A program made the translations under genes and the position numbers. From positions 2,700,295-2,764,294 of the forward strand of contig OY365817.1 of assembly GCA_959347315.1 (NCBI GenBank): a DNA stretch of 64,000 bases. Reading direction: 5' to 3'. The notes below the pieces were generated by a model. The model was not told where the DNA came from. It did no database searches and worked only from the letters and a program-made list of their open reading frames with translations. Of the stretch, positions 22,631 to 32,700 are shown one piece after another. Numbering within the stretch: position 1 is the first letter of the stretch; each line of letters starts with the position of its first letter. Source of the stretch: Bimastos eiseni (Eukaryota; Annelida; Clitellata; Crassiclitellata; Lumbricidae).

Positions 22631-22852
22631 CGAGAGGCGACTTGTCTCGTCTGTGATGTTTGTCTTGTAGTTCCACGAAGCCAAAACAGCATCGCTGACA
22701 ATAGTCACCAAGTTTCTGTCTATCTCTTCAAGCCATAGCTTTGCTCGACTATCTTCGGTCGCCTCCCCCTCTTCATCGCCAAGTCCTCGTCCCAAGGTTG
22801 CGTCAAACACTCCGAGAAAGAAAGCGACAATAGCCAGAGAGCGAAGATGCAT
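22631..22852 (-). pseudogene. ACE copy B exon 1 (signal peptide)
   Basis: 74 open codons from MHLRSLAIVAFFLG, a good leader. It ends with ASWNYKTNITDETSRLS at CTCTCG|GTAGGT, phase 0. An upstream in-frame ATG exists, but this start puts the hydrophobic core at the usual place. Confidence 0.82.
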
Positions 22853-24290
22853 CGCTGAAGGGCGGTAGACCATACGGAATATTCGTTTCCAGTCAAATGC
22901 AGACGATCGAATTCGTCTCAATACCTAAACGGATCAAGTAGAGAAACGTCCTGCCTATAATAAGAACTGCAATCGAAGGAATATGCGTGGGATGAGAAAC
23001 GTTATACATCTGGTAAATGAAATGAAATATCGGTTGTATCGAGACATCCAGAAGAAACGGATTATCGTCGAGATTTTTATCGGTTACAGTCAGAGGGAAC
23101 CAATTGCCTTGCACCATGAAATTGAACTGAAAGGCCTACGAATTCAGTGATAGAATCACAATTGCATACTAAATACACGCATACGTTGCATATGTGACAT
23201 ATTGTAGTCTGTATTCGTGTACGCATGCACGCATTCTCTCCAAATTGGTGATGGTAAAGCGCCAGAAATGAAAACAATGACAACGACGATGATACCGATG
23301 ATAATAAAATCATCATCATTCATCACCATCATCATCAGCAGCAGCATGATCATCATTGTTGTTGTTCGTTGGTTTGTCGTCGTCATCACCAATGGTAGGC
23401 CTATGGGCTATGAGTATGAGATACTCCTGGAGATCCAAACAAGGGCATCCAGTATAATAACCCCATGGCAGCATATTGAGTAATAGCAAAATAAAGTGTA
23501 GGCCCTATCTAACAATTTGTGCATGTATATGTCCTTGTCCATGATAATTTAAATTGAGGTTTCTTTTGTGTGATAAAGATCACAGACTAATTTCCGACGA
23601 AAACATGAGTGAGGCAAGGGTCCACGTTTTTACAGTATTCAATCTGAAACATACTTCAAACAGTAAGGTCACCCATCCTTAACAACAGAAGTGGGTTTGA
23701 AGCGGAACGATAGCATAAGTGATTCGGTTTTCATGGAAATTTTTATCTATAGCTAGCTTCAAGAAAACTACTAATCATAGTCATCCAAACAACAAAGTCG
23801 CTCAACGAAGACTCCGATGGTTTGGACAACTGGACATGTAGAGAGAATGCCAGTTGACAGAATGCACTAAGTGAACGATTCAAAGAGAAGAGAATATAAG
23901 GCAGACGTGACGTATATGGATAGATAACATTAATGAGGACATAACATACATTGGACTCACTATGGGGAGAAATGGACGTGACAAAAACCGAGGATAGTGG
24001 AGGTCATTTCTTCGTAACCATTGCCATCTAATGGCTGGCGTCTGAGATTGATGACGATGATGATGAAGCATGTACAAATTGAACATGTGCAATGTCTATG
24101 CTTGTACACAAATGTTATTTCAGAAAAGCTCCGCTTTATAGAGCGAATAAATCGAATCGTGGAGCACGGTAGCCGATTTGTCAGAGTAATTGACTTGGAA
24201 CGCTGAGCACAAGAGTTCACTAAGGCGGTCACAAGTCAACGTAACGTTGCTCAGACTAGTGCCAGTGATGGTTACGCGTGGTTACTTCAT
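22853..24290. other. Spacer upstream of ACE copy B
   Basis: No gene recognised. It holds trinucleotide-rich sequence of ATC/GAT type (23280-23400) and a LINE-like relic around 23740-24060 too damaged to name. A promoter for copy B would be just above 22852. Confidence 0.45.
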
Positions 24291-24292
24291 GG

Positions 24293-24703
24293 TTACGGGT
24301 GGACTCCCGAACCTTGGAAGTTGGAAGGAGGGCAATATCAAAATACGTATTTTTTATTGTAATAAATAAGCTGTAGGTGTAGTTTTGTAGTTACAAGAGA
24401 TCTCCTGAAATGCATAACGAAGAACACACCAGAACGAATAGAACATAATAATAATAATCAACTATCTTCGTTTAATTTCAAACTGAAAAGTGGACTCGGG
24501 TGGACTTACGGGTGGACTCCCGAACCTTGGAAGTTGGAAGGAGGGCAATATCAAAATACGTATTTTTTATTGTAATAAATAAGCTGTAGGTGTAGTTTTG
24601 TAGTTACAAGAGATCTCCTGAAATGCATAACGAAGAACACACCAGAACGAATAGAACATAATAATAATAATCAACTATCTTCGTTTAATTTCAAACTGAA
24701 AAG
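24293..24703. repeat. Perfect 213-bp tandem duplication
   Basis: The block beginning ttacgggtggactcccgaac at 24293 repeats at 24506. The shared 198-201 bp appear identical base for base, so the duplication is very recent or an assembly artefact. Confidence 0.88.
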
Positions 24704-24899
24704 TCGCATTTTGATTGCAAGTACAGTATGAACCAATGATGACAAGTTATTACAGGAGTCGAATTCAGCCATCTTGAAAGTAGTTCATCATGTTATACAT
24801 GATACATCTAATTTAGCCAACTGCGCCATCCAGCCAATAAATGATGTTCTTTATTATGTCGTGTGTGCAATCTTCAACCTTTGAGGGAGGACATTTGCA

Positions 24900-25400
24900 T
24901 TGTATCGTATCAAAATTTATAGGCCTACAGACTAGCAGGCACACTGAGAGGGAGGAAAGGGGGCAATTAAATGACCCTAGCCCCCACCCCGAAATAAATA
25001 AATAAGGGGCCTTCACCCCGAACTAAATGAATAAGGGCTTTGATTATTTGTAAACATTTCTGTAATTATGAACAAATTTATTAACAAATCACATTTGGTT
25101 TCATTAACCAGATTTCTACTTTAATATTCTCGATAAGTTCCTGCTTGGCCTTTTTGCTTGCACAAGAATCAATAACTGAATCAAATTTTAAAGTTTTTGC
25201 CCACCCCGCTTCAATGGCCAATGTTGCCAATCCATTTACTCTGTGTTGACATATTGTTGCCCGCCGATAGGTTTTGACTTATGTTAACACAGTGAATGTT
25301 CTCTCTGCACTTGCAACGGAAGCTGGAAGACAAAATATCCTTATGGCAGCAAATAAATTGGGGAAGAGATTCTGTAGCGAAATTTCATGCAGTTTATTCA
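24900..25400 (-). mobile_element. hAT transposase C-terminal remnant (first)
   Basis: The minus strand at 25390 downward reads EISLQNLFPNLFAAIRIF, then LPASVASAERTFTVLT, a stop, then RVNGLATLAIEAGWAK and FDSVID. This is the hAT dimerisation domain (…SVASAERSFSxLK…). The left end, with repeated 'gccccc.accccga' words, may be the element terminus. Inactive. Confidence 0.78.
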
Positions 25401-25756
25401 ACAACTGAAAAGGTTGAATAAAAATAATTATTGAGTCAATATTTTTTTGATAAATTCGTTTTAATGAGTCAACCTCGTCTATTAAATCCTTACAAATGTC
25501 GACAGAGAAACTTTCAAAAATGTTTTCACAAATGCAGTTATAATCTTATTGGAGAAACTTCCAAAAAAATTCAAATTTGTTGCAAAGACTGCAACAAAAC
25601 GTTTTTTTAAGTCCAATTACTATGGAATGAAAAATCAGATAAATTATTCCATCCCTGAACTCATCTCTTGCAGACTTTACAAGTAAAACTGTTTCAACAA
25701 CTGCAGTTTGTGGATGTTTGTAGGATTAAATTTTTTCAGTCGCTTACTCAGTCGAG

Positions 25757-26272
25757 AAGGTCAACACGGGTGACGCAAGAACGTCGCTTCCTCAGCCGGG
25801 AAGGTAGACAAGGGGGATGCAAAAACGTCGCATCCTCAACGGGGAAGGTCGACACTGGGGACGCAAGGACGTCGCTTCCTAAGCCGGGAAGGTCGACACC
25901 GGTGACGCAAGGACGTCGCATCCTCAGCCGGGAAGGTCGACACTGTTGAAGCAAGGACGGCGTTTCCTCAGCCGGGAAGGTCGTCACTGGTGACGCAAGG
26001 ACGTCGATTCCTCAACCGGGAAGGTCGACACTGGGGACGCAAGGACGTCGATTCCTCAGTCGGGAAGGTCGACACGGGTGACGCAAGGTCGTCGCTTCCT
26101 CTGCCGGGAAGGTCGACACCGGTGACGCAAGGAGGTCGCTTCTTCAGCCGGGAAGGTCGACACTGGTGACGCAAAGAAGTCGCTTACTCAACCGGGAAGG
26201 TCGACACGGGTGACGCAAGAACGTCGCTTCCTCAGCCGGGAAGGTCGACACTGGTGACGCAAGGACGCAAGG
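25757..26272. repeat. 44-bp CpG-rich minisatellite, 12 copies
   Basis: Units start at 25759, 25803, 25847, 25891, 25935, 25979, 26023, 26067, 26111, 26155, 26199 and 26243, with no indels. The consensus contains ggtcgacac, gtgacgcaagg and acgtcgcttcctcagccggg, several CpGs and a SalI-type GTCGAC per unit. It splits two hAT remnants. Not CRISPR: no spacers. Confidence 0.95.
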
Positions 26273-26469
26273 GATTACTTTTTGAGTGATAATTATAAAA
26301 AAATGTGCATATAACATCCTGAACATCTGTTTTTTGGGTGGTGCAAAGCGATGTGAAGTCATATTTCAGAGGTTGTGACTTTTGTCACGACGTGTGACGA
26401 GGAGGAGCGCCTGAAGAGGATCAAAATTGGTCCATAATTGCGTGACGAAGTTTAAGGACGGCCCCCCTT

Positions 26470-26725
26470 TTTTGTTTATTTCACATTTTCAAATATATTT
26501 AAGGCCCATGTATACATGACTGTCATACACAGTCTGTAAAAAATTGATTTTCTTGATTTAACTGTCGCAAGTTGGTCAATGACGTTATCAAAATTTGTTT
26601 TATCCCATGTTTCTCGTGCGATGCTTAGAAGAAGAGGATCGCTGAGACGATCTTGTCCCATTGACGCTGCAAATACGATAAAATTAGCTTCAATTTGCTG
26701 TAGGACAGATCCCAGCTTGCAATTG
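26470..26725 (-). mobile_element. hAT transposase C-terminal remnant (second)
   Basis: The minus strand reads MGQDRLSDPLLLSIARETWD, then FDNVIDQLATVKSRKSIF, the extreme C-terminus of hAT/ZMYM1-like transposases. It differs from the first remnant, so these are separate elements or a nested pair. An open stretch of 61 codons remains. Confidence 0.6.
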
Positions 26726-26789
26726 ATTTGGAACTACGACATGATATTATGTCGCCTCTTACGGGCCCTTAGTGACGACAGATCAGTGG

Positions 26790-27035
26790 GGCTCAGGGGC
26801 GCCAAAATCATGTGTGACAACCGGTTTGTAATGAGGATTTTAGGGGCGCCAAAATCATGTACAACAACCTGTTTGTAATGAGGATTTTTGGGCGCCAAAA
26901 TGTAATCTAGTTTTTTGGCATGAATTAGTTTGTTTCGAAATAAAAAATAATAGCTTTAATCCTCATTTTGGCCCCCCTCCAACTCGGCGCCCGGGGACAC
27001 GTGTCCCCTCTGACCCCCTAGCTACGCCTGTCTTA
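26790..27035. mobile_element. hAT-type terminal region with a duplicated 60-bp module
   Basis: ggggcgccaaaatcatgt...tttgtaatgaggatttt occurs twice (about 26796 and 26844), with a partial third. The block ends in ccccctagctacgcctgtc, a sequence type common at the ends of animal hAT elements. Confidence 0.5.
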
Positions 27036-27039
27036 ACTA

Positions 27040-28395
27040 CTAAAGCCAAGGCAAAAATTGGATATTGGAAATTTAAGAACATTATGATACAGGGAAGTTG
27101 GCACAGGTGATGAGAGAGATGTAAGAGTACAAACTTTAAGTATTGGGACAGAGTGAGATGCGATGAACCTGCAGATGCAGTAGCCTATCTCAAGGAATAA
27201 GCATCCACTACTCGGATGGAGCCAAGCATAAAGAAAAATAGGGCATAATGTTCAGTCAAAAATGATATACGCTAATTAGATGGGAATTAGTAAGTGACAG
27301 AATAATAACCATCAGACCACAAACAGGGCATACCACCAATTCTAATCTGCAGCATTTGTAGTCTTATTGTTACTTTTGATGAGTTAAGTACAGGGTTGAG
27401 TTAGCAAGTCAAAAGTTACATCCCTAGTTGTTGTATATTATTGTTGTAATTATACTAATTTCTTCACCATTTAGGCTAAATCTTCATTATCCTATGTTTG
27501 TATGTAACAATGTGATGCACTTTGATCTCGTGTAGCCTATTACTGATTTCACACATTTTACATTTCTTTGACTTTTTTTATTTTTCACACATTATAACTA
27601 GCCTTCCATCTTATAATTATGTGTCACGTGTTTTATTAAACAGACTGGTTATCATTAATTGAAAGCATACAGTTTAAAGTTTTGACTCATTCAGAGAGAG
27701 AGAGAGAGTAATCTGAACACGTAAAAATGCGAGGGGATAATCTGAAATCCATTTCAGATTACCGTGGGGTAACTTGAAGTCTTTACACCGGTGTAGGCCT
27801 ACAGGCAAAATTGTAGAGGGTAACTGTGGGCTTTCGGTGGACGAGCTTGATTTTTAGCTGGTCGCCATCCTGCGTTATCTAAGCTTAAGCCAAAGATTTG
27901 AACTAGCATAGTAGGCAGTGACGGAATTAAGGTTTGTCTTCTCATTGTTGCTCATCTTAATGTGTATTTAACACAATATTGGCAATATCCGGTTTTGTAG
28001 TAGTAGGCCTATTATGGTGCTTAATTACATATCCTACTTTTGGTCATTGTTGGTTGATGGATCGAGATAATCACTGTATAAGATATGATCGGGAGATTAA
28101 AGACTTCTAACTGAAGAAGATGATTAGCCTATGTATTGTAGGCTCTAATTACAATTAGTGCTCAACGATGATAAATCATAATGAAGATGCTTATGGTGTC
28201 TCTGCCTCCTTTATCCAAGTTTGAAAAGTTTTGAAAACGCCATTTCTATCGTCACATAGTTTCCTATGAACATTAATCATGCTCCATTGTGTCAATTGGG
28301 AGGATGGGATTATTATCAACGCCAGGACCGAAAAGCACCAAATTTAAAGGCATCACTGTGGTAACTTTTGAAATAACTGTTATAACATAATTTAT
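27040..28395. other. Spacer, nothing coding recognised
   Basis: AT-rich sequence with a short GA run (27692-27708) and three TAGGCCTA palindromes (27794, 28014 and, just beyond, 28988). No exon of a neighbouring gene was recognised. Confidence 0.45.
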
Positions 28396-28399
28396 ACAC

Positions 28400-28710
28400 T
28401 CGCACAAAAACAAACACACACATACATACTATGCAAATAGGAAGGGCCATACCGAGCTATAATTGCGCCCTCTGCATAGCATCAATTTGGCCCCCCAAAT
28501 TTTGAAAATATGCCATTTTATGGAATAATCATGATTCCAACCTGAAATTTGCGCCCTTTCCAAATTTGTGCCGGGGGCTTAGACCCCGCTGCCCCCCCTC
28601 GGCAGGGCTCTCCAAATAGGGAAAAGAAAGAGGGATAAAGGCATGGAGAACGTGAGGAGGAAGAAAGATTGGTGAGGAAGGGGCAGTGGCGTCGACACGA
28701 TTTGAAAATT
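28400..28710. mobile_element. Non-autonomous hAT-like element fragment
   Basis: Runs such as ttggccccccaaattttg and gggggcttagaccccgctgc, and an end of the type gggcagtggcgtcgac, resemble termini of non-autonomous hAT elements. No coding sequence. Assigned by general resemblance only. Confidence 0.35.
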
Positions 28711-29269
28711 AGTATTGAAAATCTAGGCGACAATTGCCAAAAAGTCGAGAAAATTTAACTAAAAAATGTTCGTCGACGTTAATAAACTATAAATGTTTAC
28801 TAGCCTTAGGCATTAAAGTGGTGCATACAATAACGTCGCCGCCATACCACTTTCTATTCTATTCTATTTACGGATTCATACAGCGCCTCTCACAGTACAA
28901 CCTAATCAGAGGCGCTTTGCAAAAGCCGTATGTATCACAGGCATATGTGGCGACGCCTGTGGGAAGGGAAATATATGTAGACCCATATAGGCCTACATAT
29001 TGCATATATATACACATTCATTCATTTTATACTAAACATAAATTATAGGATCAATCAGGAGAGGGAGAGATAAGGCAAGGAGGGAAGAGGGAGCAAGGAA
29101 AGGGTGAAGATGAAAAAGAGGGTAGAGGAAAGGGAAGGGAATAGAGAGAGACTGGAAGAGAAAGGAACCGAGAGGAAAGGAGTGACGGAATGTGCAGATG
29201 GGCCACGACTACCCGACCCGACCTCGGTCCAGCTTCAGCTGGTCAGTCAATCAGTTGGGTAGGTGTTTA

Positions 29270-29722
29270 TCAGTGAGCAACGTTGCTCCTTACGCTCGTC
29301 CCCAGTATGCTCAGAATCTCCATCTCAGTCGAGGGTGACGAGGGCTGCCTTCCGTACGGAACAGTCTTCTGACTCTCGTGAAGTTCCGTCAACTGCCTCT
29401 GGACCTCGCACAGAAACTGATCCGCTCCACCATCGTCCGGAACAGATCCGCCCGGATCCTCATCAATTGGAAAGAGGACCTCATCTTCCTTGAACCGTCC
29501 TGTGTCCTTCAAGGACTTCTTTGTGGAGTGATGATCCGGGGCAGAATCCAAACGTCGGTCGGAGGCACTCCTGGTAATGTGGTGAAGATGTCGGAGGTCT
29601 TCCTTCGAACTCGGTCGACCGTGGGGGTGAACGGTCTTCACCTTCAGAGCGGCGACCTTGTCAGTCAGAGAAGTGGTGGATTCGTCAGAGTCCGACTCGG
29701 ACATGTGGAAGAGCATCTCGTC
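29270..29722 (-). CDS. Bestrophin exon 12 (terminal)
   Basis: 150 codons then TGA. Starts [20 protein letters not shown]; acidic and Ser/Thr-rich, ending in ...[12 protein letters not shown]. Acceptor ctttccag. Open throughout and richer in GC than the flanks, as expected for coding sequence. Confidence 0.82.
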   Translation of the reverse strand, partial: DEMLFHMSESDSDESTTSLTDKVAALKVKTVHPHGRPSSKEDLRHLHHITRSASDRRLDSAPDHHSTKKSLKDTGRFKEDEVLFPIDEDPGGSVPDDGGADQFLCEVQRQLTELHESQKTVPYGRQPSSPSTEMEILSILGTSVRSNVAH

Positions 29723-32700
29723 CTGGAAAGAAAGGCAACAGGAAGTCAAGTCGAATAATAATAGTGATAATAATAATTATATATATTATAATGATAACAA
29801 TTTTCATTTAAATTCAAACTGACAAACCACAGTATAGTTACAAACATAATATGAATTGTTGAAGACAAGTTATTACAGGAGTCAAATTTAACTGTTTGTT
29901 GGCAGCCATGCAAGATGCACATTATGTGATTGATCTGAATTAAAAAACAAATGTCGCCACTTAGCAAAGCAAGGACTAGACAACCTTTTGGGATACAAAA
30001 AACAAGCTTGGTTCCTAATCTCTGTGTGCCAGTGAGTTATACACTACTCTACTAATTTCCCATTGACTTCTGTAGAGAAATTTAGAGTAGTGAAAGACTA
30101 ACTCAAGTAGGTCAATGAAGTCTCAGGAAAAGAACAATGAATCTAATGAAGATAAATGAAAAAATCAACTCATTAATGTACACATCAAAGAAGCCATGGG
30201 AGTGTTCGAAAATCTAGGGGTTAACACACTGGACTGCCTGCCAGTCGAGAGGTTGGGGCGAAATTACCCACCATGGCAAAAATTTGGCCAAGATTTCTGT
30301 TCCACCTCCTAGACAACTCAGCCAAAAATGAGTACACCGATCGTACACTGAAGGTGAAGAGGAGACGTTGAGTAGAGGACTGGCAGCCCTCATATGCTGA
30401 GGCTGAGAAAACGGAGTAGCTAACACTTCATATGAATGGCTACCTCAGATCTATCACCGAGGGACTGCTCATCTTATTCTTCTTCTTCTAAGAAACACAT
30501 AGTTCTGAACTACTTACGTGATGCTGATCATGAGTTGGAATGTCGTTTGAGAGGCAGCTAGAAGCTGAAATGAAATGAAACCATGGTAAGCTATATACAG
30601 CTAATACCAATTAACACATTTATGATCACATCATATTGGAAATTATCATGTTAAAGAATTTCATGCTTTTGGTATAACACCATAAGAAATTTAATGACAT
30701 TCAAAGAATTAAACAACCATCAGGTCCAGTCTAATACATTATAACATCTGTAAGCTGTCGATGGGAATCCGTTGTGCGTGGGCCAACCATTGGAGACTCT
30801 TTTAGCTTACTGTGCACTGTTTTGCAAACAGTTGCGACTATTCGTTAGAAATGACATTTAACATGAGATCAGGTCAGGTCAGCCTTGGATCAATGCCAGG
30901 CGTTTGCTGTGACAGGTCCCTCCTCTTGGAACAGCTACCTACCACCTACTATTATGGGCTAAGCTCAGATAAAGGATTACAACCCTGTATCCTCTTGCTC
31001 TATCAAGGCCCATGCCTCCCATGCTTAAAGCACCTATAAATGGCCTAGAGGCGCTCTATAAAGGCTCAGATACGATATGATGCAATGCATACCTAGGCTG
31101 GGCGTACGTTGGATTTTACTTTTCATCCTGAATGCCGGGATCATTTCAGAGTCGGACTCATCGAGACTTTGCTGTCTGTTCTTTCGGGAAAACGCTCTCT
31201 TCAATGACTTTATTATACCACCGGCTCTGCAACAAAAGGGAAAGTCGATGAGTCATGTAAAGACACACTTACACTTCATGGTCAGAACAACAAGGTTCTC
31301 TGAAATACCGAGATGTTAGACATGTAATGTAATGCACAATTTGCTGACATTTTCTATAATAACAACAGTCTCCCTTTGAAGCTCCACTTCCTTCTTAGAA
31401 CCATTTCTCAGGCAGTCCCCTCTTATTTTAAGACTGTTTCATTTGGTCACACTGACTTTCATAGCCCTCTAAGTAGTCACCTTGAAGAGGCACTAAACAT
31501 AAGTTCTTGTAATGAATGAATTTGTATTCTTATCACTTGAAGGCTTCAATATATTTCCGTGAGGTGCACACTATGATAAATCAGCATTACTTTATAATCA
31601 CTTAACATATGACATTAATAAATGCTAACTGCTAATAACACTGAAACCTTTATTGACCTTATGCTGGCTTGGCTGTTGATACTCGTCTTTGATGCTAATC
31701 GTGAAATTGAAGGACCTCTCGCAGTGGTACTCGACATCCGTGCAACGCGCTGCACGGATCTACCGGAGGAACCTTCCGCTATGTCCCTAGGACACGAAGA
31801 AGGCTTCTGGTAATTCATGCATGGAACCGAAGCTCCAACAATATCTCTAGGATCGGAAGGCTTAAACTGGTGCGTCGTACATGGAAGAGAGGCTCCGATA
31901 TTCCTGGAGCTGGGTTCACGGACTTTGGATGCGACAATATCTCTTGGGTTCGATGATGGGTAATAGAAATGTGACGTTGGTTTCATGGATGATATTTTTT
32001 TTCGATGTGAGTTGGATGTCCTTTCTACGCCTGTGCCATCGACACATACTTCCTCAAAGTCTTCGTGAACGGTTGGAAGCGATGATGGAATGTAAGCAGA
32101 CTTCTCTGGAGGAATGCTGGATGCAACACACACATTAATGTGTTAATTGTATTATTACTATTATTATTACTACTATTATCTTCCTGACCAGTGGCACATT
32201 GAGTATAGAGTTGTCAGTCTGGTCTGGCATCAGCCTATCTAATAGACAGGTAAACATGAAGTAAGATCATAGTAATTGTTTACAGAATTCTAACAATAGC
32301 CCTATGTAACGAAATACCTAAACTACCTGAAGCGACCTTATTCTGTTCTAAGGTACATCTTAGAAATCATTTCAATTGTCATTATTCATTATTTATCCCG
32401 ATGCATTTATGATGTGGTGTCTTGTTGGTTAGGACCAATATGGGTTAGAGCTTCATACAAGGCAGTTACATTGATCAAGCCATTAACTCGAATTTGTTCT
32501 CAATAACTGCATGCTCATAGGATTATGTGAAAATTTCGTAAATTATGTGAAAAATCACATGATCGCATAAACCATGGGTCCTAGTCATCAACAATCATGT
32601 CGTCTGGTCGGTAAACTATAACGCCTATAGGCTAATAATAACCTGGACAGGCCAAGCCAATTATACTTAATGTTGACTGAAATTTACAAACTTTATGCGA

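Larger units (their letters stand above)
13631..22852 (-). pseudogene. ACE-like M2 metallopeptidase, copy B, disabled tandem duplicate
   Basis: Nine homologous exons remain: 22631-22852, 22159-22311, 21180-21285, 19483-19626, 18567-18764, 17739-17836, 16540-16712, 14980-15104 and 13631-13753. They match ACE from the signal peptide to the FQFH...[14 protein letters not shown] block. Damage seen: exon 3 has an in-frame TAG and then a frameshift relative to copy A; the zinc motif in exon 8 reads HEIGR instead of HExxH; the donors of exons 4 and 7 are GC; the exon between 14980 and 13753, which in ACE carries HEAIGD with the third zinc ligand, is absent and a LINE occupies the space. Other exons are open, so decay may be recent or a truncated product may survive. 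An assembly error could explain single lesions but hardly all. Confidence 0.85.

Noticed and set aside
25757..26272. CRISPR-like array
   Set aside because: Direct repeats of 44 bp abut one another without spacers, in a eukaryotic genome. The 34-bp array at 34610-34890 was rejected for the same reason.
25668..26362. Several Arg/Pro/Ser-rich open frames across the 44-bp repeat
   Set aside because: A 44-bp unit changes frame at every copy and is simply stop-poor because it is GC-rich. The same words appear in all frames. Not a gene.
29263..29758. Two plus-strand frames of 76 and 126 codons
   Set aside because: Antisense shadows of bestrophin exon 12, which has matching splice phase and composition on the minus strand.
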